A DNA stretch of 64,000 bases. Origin: Flavobacterium antarcticum DSM 19726 (GTDB lineage Bacteria; Bacteroidota; Bacteroidia; Flavobacteriales; Flavobacteriaceae). The translations under genes were made by a program, and so were the position numbers. The DNA lies in NCBI RefSeq assembly GCF_000419685.1, contig NZ_ATTM01000002.1:1-64000 (forward strand), read 5' to 3'. Within the stretch, counting starts at the first letter, position 1; every line of letters starts with the position of its first letter. Below are positions 7,442-16,164 of this stretch, one piece after another. The notes under the pieces were generated by a model. That model saw nothing but the letters and a program-made list of their open reading frames with translations, was not told the DNA's origin and made no database searches.

Positions 7442-7825
7442 TTAGATATCCTCAAAACGGATATCGGTAAAACTATTTATTTTTGGTTCTGCTACAATTG
7501 TTTCCTCTTTTTCAGAGAAAAAATCTTTTTTATAATCTTTTTGGTGGCGTTCTGAAATCACTTCTTCTCCTTTGTGGTTCAAAACGTAAGAAGTCATTTC
7601 TTCTAAAATTTCAGCGAAAGCGCTAAAATCTTCCTTGTACAAATAAATTTTATGTTTCTTGAAGTGGAATGATCCATCTTCTTCTGTAAACTTCTTGCTT
7701 TCGGTTATTGTAATATAATAATCATCTGCTTTTGTGGCTCTTACATCAAAGAAATAGGTCCTTCGACCTGCTCTTAAAACTTTAGAAAAGATTTCTTCCT
7801 TTTCTAACATATCATTTTCTCTCAT
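7442..7825 (-). CDS. DUF3276 PUR-family nucleic-acid-binding protein
   Basis: The 127-aa protein matches DUF3276, a Bacteroidetes family with the PUR-alpha-like fold (strands around SKVLRAGRRTYFFDV and DYYITITESKKF, then an amphipathic helix FSAFAEILEEMTSYV). PUR-domain proteins bind single-stranded DNA or RNA; the Borrelia relative is a regulator. The acidic C-terminal tail is variable. The start MRENDMLEKEEIFSKV agrees with the family. It stands alone, convergent with csaA. A nucleic-acid-binding or regulatory role follows from the family, not from the sequence itself. Confidence 0.9.
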   Translation of the reverse strand: MRENDMLEKEEIFSKVLRAGRRTYFFDVRATKADDYYITITESKKFTEEDGSFHFKKHKIYLYKEDFSAFAEILEEMTSYVLNHKGEEVISERHQKDYKKDFFSEKEETIVAEPKINSFTDIRFEDI

Positions 7826-7894
7826 AATCCTTGTGTAACTGTTTGTTGTTTTATGGTACCCAAAAATCAGAAAAAAAAGTTAATTGACCAACAA

Positions 7895-9658
7895 TTACGG
7901 CATTTCTTTTTCAGAAAGTTGTTTATTATACAATTCTTGGTAATACCCGTCTTGGTTTAATAATTGATTATGAGAACCTTGTTGGATAATTTTACCCTCT
8001 TCTAAAATGATAATTTTATCCGCATTTTTAGCAGAAGAAACACGATGCGTAACGATGATATTTGTTTTGTCTTTGCAAAATTCCAAAAGGTTATTCAAAA
8101 TTTGCTCTTCTGTTTCCGTATCCACTGCAGAAAGTGAATCATCTAATAAAAGAATTTTCGGGTCTTTAATGATTGCTCGAGCAATTGAAACTCTTTGTTT
8201 TTGTCCACCAGAAAGGGTGATTCCTCTTTCGCCAAGAACAGTTTCGTATTTCAAGTTGAAATTGATAATGTTGTCGTGAACCACTGCTTTTTTAGCAGCT
8301 TCGAAAACTTCTTCGTCGGTTGCATCTTCGTTTCCAAACTTGATATTGTTCTTGATCGAATCGGAAAATAAGAACGCATCTTGTGGAACGACACCAATGC
8401 TGTTTCGTAAGTCAAACAAATTCAAGTCGCGAATGTCTGTTCCGTCAATCGTAATCTTTCCTTCGTTTACATCATATAGTCGACTGATTAATGTTAGAAT
8501 CGTTGATTTTCCAGAACCTGTTTTTCCAATAATCGCTAATGTTTGTCCTTTGTCTAATGTGAATGAGACATTTCTCAACGCTACAATATCTGTGTCTTCG
8601 TACGTGAAGCCAACGTTCTCAAATGCGAGCGTTCCATTGATTGGAGTCGATTCAGGATTTCTATTTTGAATTTCAGGTTCGATTTTCAAAAATTCATTGA
8701 TACGTTTTTGTGACGCTTCTGCCTCTTGAATCATGGACGAAACCCATCCTAAAGATGCAACCGGCCAAGTTAATAAGTTGACATATAATATAAATTCAGC
8801 AATGATCCCGATACTTGAAATGGTACCATCGATGTACATCATCCCACCAAAATAGATGACCACTAAGTTACTGACTCCAATCATTGCCATTAATAAAGGT
8901 CCGAAAAAGGAGTTTATTTTTGCCAAACTCATGCTTTTCTTTCTGCTTTCTTCCGACAAATTTTCAACAGAAACTTGCTGCTTCTGTTCTAAAGAATACG
9001 CTTTTATCACTCGAATTCCTGAGAAAATTTCTTGTGAAAATGTAGACAGATTTGATAAGTTTTGCTGGAATAAAGTACTTCTTTTATTGATTTCCTTGCT
9101 CAACTTGAAAATTGCGTAGGATAAAAAGGGTAGTGGAAGTAAAGTGTATAGCGTCAATTTTGGAGAAACATTATACATATATGCGATTACGAACGTAAAA
9201 CGAATCAACGTATTTATGGAATACATGACGGCTGGACCAACGTACATTCGGACTTTTCCAACATCTTCACTAATCCGATTCATCAGATCGCCCGTTCTGT
9301 TTTTCTTGTAGAAATTTTGCGTAAGCACTTCATAATGACTGAAAACTTCATTTTTCAAGTCGAATTCAACTAACCGTGACATCACAATTAATGTTTGGCG
9401 CATCAAAAAAGTTAAAAGTCCGGCAATTAAAGTGGTGACTACAATTAGGATGATATTCTCTAATAATTCGCTTGCAATGGCTGATTTATCTACTAAACCA
9501 TTGGCTTTCATGGATTCTTCAATCGCTTTAAAAGATTGGCTGATCAGCTTTGGTGTAAAGAGCATGAAAATTTGAGCAACGATTGTAATTACGATACCGA
9601 GAATAAATCGATATTTATATTTTACAAAATATTTATTTAAATACTGGAGTTCCTTCAT
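7895..9658 (-). CDS. ABC exporter half-transporter (permease fused to ATPase)
   Basis: The 587-aa protein has the MsbA/LmrA layout: six membrane helices in residues about 15-320, then a nucleotide-binding domain with Walker A GKTGSGKST (378-386), signature LSGGQ (482-486), Walker B ILLLDD (502-507) and H-loop His538. In Walker B the usual catalytic Glu is Asp (D507). This substitution is known from degenerate sites of heterodimeric exporters such as TM287 and from some YheI-like proteins. No partner half-transporter is nearby. It is expected in the inner membrane, exporting a lipid, drug or peptide; the substrate is unknown. Confidence 0.9.
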   Translation of the reverse strand: MKELQYLNKYFVKYKYRFILGIVITIVAQIFMLFTPKLISQSFKAIEESMKANGLVDKSAIASELLENIILIVVTTLIAGLLTFLMRQTLIVMSRLVEFDLKNEVFSHYEVLTQNFYKKNRTGDLMNRISEDVGKVRMYVGPAVMYSINTLIRFTFVIAYMYNVSPKLTLYTLLPLPFLSYAIFKLSKEINKRSTLFQQNLSNLSTFSQEIFSGIRVIKAYSLEQKQQVSVENLSEESRKKSMSLAKINSFFGPLLMAMIGVSNLVVIYFGGMMYIDGTISSIGIIAEFILYVNLLTWPVASLGWVSSMIQEAEASQKRINEFLKIEPEIQNRNPESTPINGTLAFENVGFTYEDTDIVALRNVSFTLDKGQTLAIIGKTGSGKSTILTLISRLYDVNEGKITIDGTDIRDLNLFDLRNSIGVVPQDAFLFSDSIKNNIKFGNEDATDEEVFEAAKKAVVHDNIINFNLKYETVLGERGITLSGGQKQRVSIARAIIKDPKILLLDDSLSAVDTETEEQILNNLLEFCKDKTNIIVTHRVSSAKNADKIIILEEGKIIQQGSHNQLLNQDGYYQELYNKQLSEKEMP

Positions 9659-9780
9659 AGGTTATTGGGTCGAAAAAGTTTTTATATTGATAAAGTGTTA
9701 AATTATTAATTAACTGTGAATTATTGAAACAAATTCTACTGTTCTATTAATTATTATATTGCTAAAAAAACACAAATTTA

Positions 9781-9811
9781 TTGCAATGTTTTGAATTAAA
9801 CAGTAATTTTG
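9781..9811 (+). promoter_or_regulatory. Promoter of the leucine-type dehydrogenase gene
   Basis: A -33 TTG (9781-9783) is separated by 20 bases from TAATTTTG (9804-9811), matching the Bacteroidetes TTTG / TAnnTTTG promoter. The leader to the ATG at 9859 is about 40 bases. Confidence 0.65.
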
Positions 9812-9858
9812 CCCCGTCTTTTTTATTAAAGTCATAAATCATTTAATAAGTCACAACT

Positions 9859-10965
9859 ATGATTACAGAAGTATTAAAACCAAGTGAGCTTCATAAGATT
9901 GATCCAGTTTTTGGACAAATGTCGTTTGATAATCACGAACAGATTGTTTTTTGTAACGACAAAGATACTGGATTAAAAGCAATAATTGGTATTCACAATA
10001 CCGTTTTAGGACCTGCTTTAGGTGGAACTCGTATGTGGAATTACACCAACGAATGGGAAGCTTTAAATGATGTTTTGCGTTTGTCACGTGGAATGACTTT
10101 TAAATCTGCTATTTCAGGTTTAAATCTTGGTGGAGGAAAAGCCGTTATTATCGGTGATTCTAAAATTGATAAAACACCTGAGATGATCAGAAAATTCGGT
10201 GAGTACGTAAATTCATTGAGTGGAAGATACATCACTGCGGAAGATGTAGGTACAACTACTGAAGATATGGATAATATCAAAGGAGTGACTAATTTCGTAA
10301 CAGGTATTTCTCAAGGTAAAGGTGGATCAGGAAATCCTTCTCCAGTTACCGCTTACGGTGTTTACATGGGAATGAAAGCTGCTGCAAAATTTCAGTTTGG
10401 TACTGAAAACTTAAGCGGAAAGAAAATCTTGGTTCAAGGAATTGGACATGTAGGTGAAACTTTAGTGAGTCATTTGGCTAAAGAAGGTGCAATCATTCAA
10501 ATTACTGATTTGAATCAAGCACGTTTAGAAGAAGTAAGTAGTAAATACGGTGCTTCTATTTTTACAGGAGCTGATATATATAGTGCTGATGTAGATATTT
10601 ATTCTCCTTGTGCTCTTGGTGCAACGGTTAATGATGAAACAATCAATAAATTAAAAGCGAAAGTTATTGCTGGAGCTGCTAATAATCAATTGGCAAATGA
10701 TGCTGTTCACGGACAAATTTTGAAAGACAAAGGAATTACTTATGCTCCTGATTTCTTAATTAATGCTGGTGGAATTATCAATGTTTATGCAGAAATCGTA
10801 GGTTACGACAGTGCTGAAGCAATGAGAAGAACAGAAAACATCTACAATACAACTTTAGAGATTTTAAATTTCGCAAAAGAAAGTGGTATTACGACGCAAG
10901 ATGCAGCAATGCGTATGGCTCAAAATGTTATTGACCAAAGAAAAAAAGAAAACGCATCTAAATAA
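9859..10965 (+). CDS. Leu/Val/Phe/Glu-type amino acid dehydrogenase
   Basis: The 368-aa enzyme has the leucine dehydrogenase layout. The substrate domain carries GMTFKSAISGLNLGGGKAV with the binding and catalytic lysines K82 and K94. The NAD domain carries the glycine-rich GIGHVGETLVSHLAKEG. It catalyses reversible NAD-dependent oxidative deamination of a branched-chain amino acid to the 2-oxo acid plus ammonia in the cytoplasm. The length fits leucine/valine dehydrogenase better than glutamate dehydrogenase (over 400 aa). It is monocistronic, with its own promoter and a strong terminator. Confidence 0.9.
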   Translation: MITEVLKPSELHKIDPVFGQMSFDNHEQIVFCNDKDTGLKAIIGIHNTVLGPALGGTRMWNYTNEWEALNDVLRLSRGMTFKSAISGLNLGGGKAVIIGDSKIDKTPEMIRKFGEYVNSLSGRYITAEDVGTTTEDMDNIKGVTNFVTGISQGKGGSGNPSPVTAYGVYMGMKAAAKFQFGTENLSGKKILVQGIGHVGETLVSHLAKEGAIIQITDLNQARLEEVSSKYGASIFTGADIYSADVDIYSPCALGATVNDETINKLKAKVIAGAANNQLANDAVHGQILKDKGITYAPDFLINAGGIINVYAEIVGYDSAEAMRRTENIYNTTLEILNFAKESGITTQDAAMRMAQNVIDQRKKENASK

Positions 10966-10996
10966 GAAGCAATTTCAATAATATTATTTATTTTTG

Positions 10997-11030
10997 CAAA
11001 GCGAAAGAACCTTCTTTCGCTTTGTTAATT
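10997..11030 (+). terminator. Terminator after the dehydrogenase gene
   Basis: CAAAGCGAAAGAA pairs perfectly with TTCTTTCGCTTTG and is followed by TTAATTTT. It separates this gene from nusB. Confidence 0.75.
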
Positions 11031-11048
11031 TTATAAAAGTTCTTATCC

Positions 11049-11987
11049 GTGCTAAACAGAAGACATATCCGTGTGAAAGTAATGCAATCCATCTATGCAT
11101 TACACCAAAGCCAATCTGGTGATCTTGAAAAAGAAGAAAAATTCTTATTCTACAGTTTAGAAAGTATTCAAGATTTATACCTTGTCATGATTTCAACACT
11201 CCTTGAGTTGAAAAAAATGGAGGAAGTGTTTCTAGATAAGTCTAGCAAAAAACATTTAGTTACTACTGAAGAGCGAAATCCAAACCGAAAATTTGTAGAA
11301 AATAAAGTAATTGGTTTACTTACGGAATCAAATCATTTGACAATTTCTCTAGAGAATAGAAAAATTGACAACTGGGAAATTCACGACGATTATATCCAAC
11401 TCTTACTTCGACTGATTAAGGAAAGTGATTTGTATGCAAAATACATGACTACTCGCGAAAATAATTTTGAAGAAGACAAACAATTTATTGTGGATGTTTT
11501 TACAGAAATTATTGTTCCAAACGAAAAGTTGTACGATTATTTAGAAGACAATAAGTTGACTTGGATTGATGACATTCCTTTAGTGAATACGGAAATCATT
11601 AAACAGTTGAAAGCCATTAAGGAAACGACTGAAGTGAGAATGCCGCGTTTATATAAAGATGTAGACGATAAGGATTTTGCTAAAAACTTGTTTAGAAAAA
11701 CAATTTTGAACGAAAAAGAATTAGCCAAACATTATATTGACAAAACGCCAAACTGGGATACTGAACGTATTGCAGAATTGGATACGATTGTTTTAAAAAT
11801 GGCCATTTGTGAATTTTTGAAGTTTCCGTCAATTCCAGTAAAAGTAACTATTAACGAATATTTAGAAGTAGCGAAAGAATATAGTACTCCTAAAAGTAGT
11901 ATTTTTATCAATGGAATTTTAGATAATTTAGTTAAAGAATTTCAAGCGAATAATACCCTTTTAAAAGTGGGTCGTGGTTTAATGTAA
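11049..11987 (+). CDS. nusB: Transcription antitermination factor NusB
   Basis: The 312-aa protein begins at a GTG codon with LNRRHIRVKVMQSIYA, the conserved N-terminus of Bacteroidetes NusB, which supports the GTG start. The classical NusB helical domain lies at the C-terminal end (DTIVLKMAICEFLKFPSIPVKVTINEYLEVAKEYS split around INGILD). The total is about twice the length of E. coli NusB because of a long N-terminal and central insertion typical of this phylum. NusB binds boxA RNA with NusE to prevent premature termination of rRNA operons. It is first of three closely spaced genes with DUF1573 and yajC. Confidence 0.95.
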   Translation: MLNRRHIRVKVMQSIYALHQSQSGDLEKEEKFLFYSLESIQDLYLVMISTLLELKKMEEVFLDKSSKKHLVTTEERNPNRKFVENKVIGLLTESNHLTISLENRKIDNWEIHDDYIQLLLRLIKESDLYAKYMTTRENNFEEDKQFIVDVFTEIIVPNEKLYDYLEDNKLTWIDDIPLVNTEIIKQLKAIKETTEVRMPRLYKDVDDKDFAKNLFRKTILNEKELAKHYIDKTPNWDTERIAELDTIVLKMAICEFLKFPSIPVKVTINEYLEVAKEYSTPKSSIFINGILDNLVKEFQANNTLLKVGRGLM

Positions 11988-12000
11988 AAATATACAGGTT

Positions 12001-12480
12001 ATGAATTACAAATCAATTGGTTTTCTTGCTTTGACAGTTTTAGCTTTCGTTTCTTGTAAAAAAGAAGTTGAAGTTAAAAATGTAACACAAGGTACAGAAA
12101 TTATAACGGATCAAAGTAGTAAAGCAAAGGTTACGCAAGAACTAAAAGTAGTTGATCCAAATGCGAAATATGCTCAAATGAGTTTTTCAAAATTAGAACA
12201 TGATTTTGGAACCATAAATGGTGAGGATCAGGTGGAGACTGTTTTTAGTTTTACCAATACAGGCGAAGCAGATTTAGTAATTTCAAATGCAAAAGGTTCT
12301 TGTGGATGCACTGTTCCTGAATACCCTAAACAACCTATTGCACCAGGAGAAAAAGCAGATATTAAAGTTTCATTCAGTCCAAAGGGAAAAAATGGGATGC
12401 AAAATAAAACAGTAACTTTGACTACAAATACTGCAAAAGGTATGGAGATGCTTACTGTAAAAGCAAATATTGTTAAATAA
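12001..12480 (+). CDS. DUF1573 lipoprotein
   Basis: The 159-aa protein has a lipoprotein signal (LTVLAFVSC, Cys about 20) and one DUF1573 domain from about residue 55, an immunoglobulin-like ASPM/HYDIN-type fold. The hallmarks are HDFGTI, TNTGEADLVISNAKGSCGCT and PGEKADIKVSF. It would be anchored in the periplasm or outer membrane. Its function is unknown despite wide distribution in Bacteroidetes. It lies 13 bases after nusB and 25 before yajC, a recurrent gene order in flavobacteria that implies co-transcription. Confidence 0.9.
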   Translation: MNYKSIGFLALTVLAFVSCKKEVEVKNVTQGTEIITDQSSKAKVTQELKVVDPNAKYAQMSFSKLEHDFGTINGEDQVETVFSFTNTGEADLVISNAKGSCGCTVPEYPKQPIAPGEKADIKVSFSPKGKNGMQNKTVTLTTNTAKGMEMLTVKANIVK

Positions 12481-12505
12481 TTAATTTTAAAATAGAATAC
12501 AAATA

Positions 12506-12793
12506 ATGGAAGATATAGTTAAGTTTTTACCGTACGTTTTAATGATTGGTGTTTTTTATTTCTTAATGATTAGACCACAACAAAAACGTGCAAAGTCTGA
12601 AAAAGAATTTGAAAGCCAGTTAAAAGTAGGCGATAAAATAATTACAAAAAGTGGTATTCACGGTCGGATTTCTGAATTATCAGAGAAAACGATAGTAATT
12701 GAAACGATGTCAGGAAAATTGAAAATGGAACGTTCTTCTATTTCTATGGAAATGAGTTCAAAAATCAATGCAGCTCCTGTAGTAAAGAAATAA
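12506..12793 (+). CDS. yajC: Preprotein translocase accessory subunit YajC
   Basis: This short protein of 95 aa has one N-terminal membrane helix (about residues 5-22, YVLMIGVFYFLMI), then the signature RPQQKRAKSEKEF and a small soluble beta domain (VGDKIITKSGIHGRI). YajC associates with SecDF in the inner membrane. It is the last gene of the nusB-DUF1573-yajC unit and is followed by a strong terminator, so the coaE and YbbR genes that follow in many relatives are not in this transcript. Confidence 0.93.
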   Translation: MEDIVKFLPYVLMIGVFYFLMIRPQQKRAKSEKEFESQLKVGDKIITKSGIHGRISELSEKTIVIETMSGKLKMERSSISMEMSSKINAAPVVKK

Positions 12794-12814
12794 TTTACTG
12801 CCGTAAAAAAGTAT

Positions 12815-12847
12815 AATCGAGTTAGAAATAGCTCGATTTTTTTTTTT
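12815..12847 (+). terminator. Terminator of the nusB-yajC operon
   Basis: AATCGAG pairs with CTCGATT around a 10-base loop and is followed by a run of about ten T. Confidence 0.85.
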
Positions 12848-12909
12848 GCACAAAATTTAGAAAAATCGTGTTAAAGGTTAATATGAAAGGATTTCTTCAT
12901 AAAATAAAG

Positions 12910-12917
12910 TACCTTTG
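12910..12917 (+). promoter_or_regulatory. -7 promoter box of the class V aminotransferase gene
   Basis: TACCTTTG fits TAnnTTTG and lies 21 bases before the ATG at 12939. It overlaps an in-frame TTG at 12915, so that TTG cannot be the translation start if this promoter is used. Confidence 0.55.
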
Positions 12918-12938
12918 TGTGAATTTAATTTTCAACTT

Positions 12939-14429
12939 ATGATTTCAACTGAAACCGCTTTAGCCACCGAATTAGAGACTTATTTCCAAAAATTTAGAAA
13001 GAACATTATTGGTATCAACCAAGAATTTGAATCACCCTACGGAAAGAAGAAAATAATTTATACTGACTGGACTGCAAGTGGAAGGTTGTATCAGTCAATT
13101 GAAAATAAATTAGTCAATGACTTCGGGCCTTTCGTTGCAAATACGCATACTGAAACTACGGTTTCAGGAACGGCAATGACTATGGCTTATCACCATGCAA
13201 GACATATTATTAAAAATCATGTCAATGCAAATCAAGACGATATATTAATTACCGACGGAACTGGAATGACGGGAGTTGTGAATAAATTTCAACGTATTCT
13301 CGGATTGAAAGTACCGGAAGATTTAAAAGATTTTGTTCAGATTCCACAAGAAAAACGTCCTATTGTTTTTATCACACACATGGAACACCACTCAAACCAA
13401 ACTACTTGGTTGGAGACTATTGCAGATGTTGTAGTGGTTCCTTCTTGCGAAAGAGGCTTGTTTTGTTTAGATAATTTTACTGCACTTTTAGAAGAATATA
13501 AAGACCGAAGCGTTAAAATTGCTTCTGTAACGGCATGTTCAAATGTTACAGGAATTAAAACACCGTACCACAAGATTGCAAAATTAATGCACCAGAATAA
13601 TGGCGTATGTTTTGTAGACTTTGCTTGTTCCGGACCTTACGTTCATATTGATATGCATCCTGAAGATGCTGAGTCGTATTTAGATGCGATTTTTCTATCG
13701 CCACATAAATTTTTAGGTGGTCCGGGAACTTCGGGGGTCTTAATTTTTAATAAGAAATTATATAAAAATATGGTTCCTGATAATCCAGGAGGAGGAACGG
13801 TAAGTTGGACAAATCCTTGGGGAAAACATAAATATGTAGACAACATTGAGGACCGTGAAGATGGTGGAACACCTGGTTTTCTTCAAGTAATTAAAACGGC
13901 TTTGGCGGTTCAATTGAAAGAAGAAATGGGTATTGACAATATGTTAAAAAGAGAGGAAGAAATTGTTGATTACGTTTTCAGTCGATTTGAGTCGGTTTCA
14001 AACTTGCATATTTTAGCAGGAGAACATCAAAATAGGTTGGGAGTAATTTCTTTTTACATTGATGAATTACACTTTAACCTTGGTGTGAAAATGCTAAACG
14101 ACCGTTTTGGAATCCAAACCCGTGGTGGTTGCAGTTGTGCAGGAACGTACGGTCATTATTTGCTTCATGTAGATCAAGAACAATCAGACGCATTGACTTC
14201 AAAAATTGATTCTGGCGATTTAATGCTGAAACCAGGATGGATCAGAATGTCTATTCACCCAACGACGACAACTGCTGAAATTCAATTTGTTTGTGATTCA
14301 ATTATCGCAGTCGCAGAAAACCATAAACAGTGGATTAATGATTACAATTATAACAATAGAACGAATGAGTTTACACATAAACAAGCCACTACTTTTGAGA
14401 AAGATCTCGTGAATAAATGGTTTATGTAA
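12939..14429 (+). CDS. Class V aminotransferase, cysteine desulfurase-like
   Basis: The protein of about 496 aa is a fold-type I PLP enzyme. The PLP lysine is in FLSPHKFLGGPGTSG (K257 from this start), preceded by CFVDFACSGPYVHIDM with the cofactor Asp. A Cys-containing segment RGGCSCAGTYGHYLL lies near the C-terminus, where SufS-type desulfurases have their catalytic Cys. It is longer than SufS (about 400 aa) and belongs to a selenocysteine-lyase/isopenicillin-epimerase-like group whose substrate is not established. I start at ATG 12939 because a promoter box covers the upstream TTG. It is monocistronic, convergent with the acyltransferase gene. Confidence 0.85.
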   Translation: MISTETALATELETYFQKFRKNIIGINQEFESPYGKKKIIYTDWTASGRLYQSIENKLVNDFGPFVANTHTETTVSGTAMTMAYHHARHIIKNHVNANQDDILITDGTGMTGVVNKFQRILGLKVPEDLKDFVQIPQEKRPIVFITHMEHHSNQTTWLETIADVVVVPSCERGLFCLDNFTALLEEYKDRSVKIASVTACSNVTGIKTPYHKIAKLMHQNNGVCFVDFACSGPYVHIDMHPEDAESYLDAIFLSPHKFLGGPGTSGVLIFNKKLYKNMVPDNPGGGTVSWTNPWGKHKYVDNIEDREDGGTPGFLQVIKTALAVQLKEEMGIDNMLKREEEIVDYVFSRFESVSNLHILAGEHQNRLGVISFYIDELHFNLGVKMLNDRFGIQTRGGCSCAGTYGHYLLHVDQEQSDALTSKIDSGDLMLKPGWIRMSIHPTTTTAEIQFVCDSIIAVAENHKQWINDYNYNNRTNEFTHKQATTFEKDLVNKWFM

Positions 14430-14447
14430 CATTAAAATTTTGAGGTA

Positions 14448-14482
14448 AAAAAAAACTAGAATGAAAATTCTAGTTTTTTTTT
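14448..14482. terminator. Bidirectional terminator
   Basis: AAAACTAGAAT pairs with ATTCTAGTTTT, with A and T runs on both flanks, between two convergent genes. Confidence 0.85.
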
Positions 14483-14485
14483 GGT

Positions 14486-15370
14486 TTATACAGTGGGTTT
14501 TTTACCCATGTGTTTCCATCTTTTATGAGTCCAAAAGTAGTATTCTGGAGCAGCATAAATTTGTTTTTCAACTTCTCTTAAGAAAAGCGAAGTGATTTCA
14601 TAATCAGGATAATCGCGTGGATTTTCAACAATTGGTACAATAGCCGCTTCATAAAATCCTCTTTTTATCTTATTAACGCGGATGTATACCATATTCATAT
14701 CTAATCTTTTAGCAAGCATTTCAGCACCGGTATAAACGGGAACTTCAATACCCATGAATTTATCCCAATGTTTCGCTCGACTCAATTGTGGCGATTGATC
14801 GCTTGCAAAACCATAAAACGCTTTGATATTGTGTTTTTGATTGTATTCCATTAACTCCACGGTTTTTTTGGTTTCAACCAATTCTGCTTTTAGTTTAGAG
14901 CGAATTTTCCGAATTAATCGGTCAAAATATTTATTATTGATTTTCTTGTAAATACCAATACTGCTGAAATTGATTTTCTTTGCAATATTGATAAGCCACT
15001 CCCAACTTGCATAATGAGCACAAAGTAAAACAACACTTTTTCCTTTGTTTTCGTATTCTTTGATCAATTCAATATTAGTGACCACAAACCGGCGGTTGAT
15101 TTCCTTATCGGAAATATTCATCGTCTTGATCATTTCTAAAAACATATCGCACATGTGCGTGTAAAATTTTCGCTCGATGTCCAATCGCTCTTTCGTATTC
15201 AAATGGGGAAGCGTCAAAGCTAAATTTTTACGAACCGTCGATTTCCGATAGCCAAAAATATTGTACACGAAAAAACAAACAAGGTCTGATAAGAAGTATA
15301 ATATTGGGAAAGGTAAAATTGATATGAACCATAAAATGGGATACATCAGTATATAAACGAGTAATTGCAT
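14486..15370 (-). CDS. Lipid A biosynthesis-type (LpxL/HtrB) acyltransferase
   Basis: The 294-aa protein has an N-terminal membrane anchor (about residues 1-35) and the HxxxxE acyltransferase motif in LLCAHYASWEW, with FYGFASDQSPQ and the basic C-terminal segment FWTHKRWKH. These are hallmarks of LpxL/LpxM/HtrB late acyltransferases, which transfer an acyl chain from acyl-ACP to lipid A precursors at the inner membrane. In Bacteroidetes similar proteins may act on other lipids, so lipid A is the likely but not proven acceptor. It is read alone, with a shared terminator at its 3' side. Confidence 0.88.
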   Translation of the reverse strand: MQLLVYILMYPILWFISILPFPILYFLSDLVCFFVYNIFGYRKSTVRKNLALTLPHLNTKERLDIERKFYTHMCDMFLEMIKTMNISDKEINRRFVVTNIELIKEYENKGKSVVLLCAHYASWEWLINIAKKINFSSIGIYKKINNKYFDRLIRKIRSKLKAELVETKKTVELMEYNQKHNIKAFYGFASDQSPQLSRAKHWDKFMGIEVPVYTGAEMLAKRLDMNMVYIRVNKIKRGFYEAAIVPIVENPRDYPDYEITSLFLREVEKQIYAAPEYYFWTHKRWKHMGKKPTV

Positions 15371-15475
15371 GAAGAAAAATATTTTTGCAAAGATACTTTT
15401 ATTCTTTGGATTTAGGGTATTTATAACAGTGCATGAGCTGTATTTGCTTAAATTTGCAATTCAAAAAATCAATTT

Positions 15476-16114
15476 ATGAGCACTAGTTTTATTGTCATTA
15501 TTCTCGCAAACGTATTGTTTAGTTTCAAAGGGTTTAATGACCTTCTTTTCTTTAGAAAATACGATTTTCATATTGGAAGCATTCGAGCAGGTGAACAAAT
15601 TCGGATGTTTTCGTCTGCGTTTTTACATGCTGATGTAACGCATTTATTCTTTAACATGTTTACACTCTATTTCTTTGCACCAGTTGTAATCGCTCATTTA
15701 GGAGAGTTGACTTTCGTTCTCATTTATATTACGAGTTTGATTTTTGGAAATTTACTTACGCTTTATTTACACAAGAACGATCTTAATTACCGTGCTATTG
15801 GAGCTTCAGGAGCGGTGACAGGAATTTTATATTCGGCCATTTTGTTGCAACCTGATATGATGTTGGGTATATTCTTCATTATTCCTATGCCGGCTTATTT
15901 GTTTGGAATTATTTATTTACTGTACTCCATTTACGGCATGAGAGCTAAAAATGATAATATCGGACATACAGCTCATTTTGGTGGAGCAATTGGTGGCTAT
16001 GTTTTTACGATCATTAAACAACCCGAAATGTTGACTGATAATACACTGATGGTTGTACTTCTTACCATTCCAATTGTAATTTTATTTGTAATGGCTCGAT
16101 TGGGGAAATTATAA
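15476..16114 (+). CDS. Rhomboid family intramembrane serine protease
   Basis: The 212-aa protein has six hydrophobic segments and the rhomboid dyad: GASG with Ser111 in helix 4 and HTAHFGG with His167 in helix 6. The HLFFNMFTLYFF motif of helix 2 contributes the oxyanion-side residues. It should cleave membrane-spanning substrates within the inner membrane; the substrate is unknown. The length is close to the basic six-helix bacterial form. It is followed after about 50 bases by the SIMPL gene on the same strand. Confidence 0.92.
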   Translation: MSTSFIVIILANVLFSFKGFNDLLFFRKYDFHIGSIRAGEQIRMFSSAFLHADVTHLFFNMFTLYFFAPVVIAHLGELTFVLIYITSLIFGNLLTLYLHKNDLNYRAIGASGAVTGILYSAILLQPDMMLGIFFIIPMPAYLFGIIYLLYSIYGMRAKNDNIGHTAHFGGAIGGYVFTIIKQPEMLTDNTLMVVLLTIPIVILFVMARLGKL

Positions 16115-16164
16115 TGGCATAAAATTTGATTTTAACAATTGATTAATCACAAATACCAATAAAA

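Noticed and set aside
9863..10087. Antisense frames within the dehydrogenase gene
   Set aside because: They are shadows of the coding strand; the same applies to the other antisense frames inside uvrA, glyA, dnaE, dsbD and yifB.
12915..12938. TTG start of the class V aminotransferase
   Set aside because: It overlaps a TAnnTTTG promoter box, and the ATG at 12939 gives a normal N-terminus.
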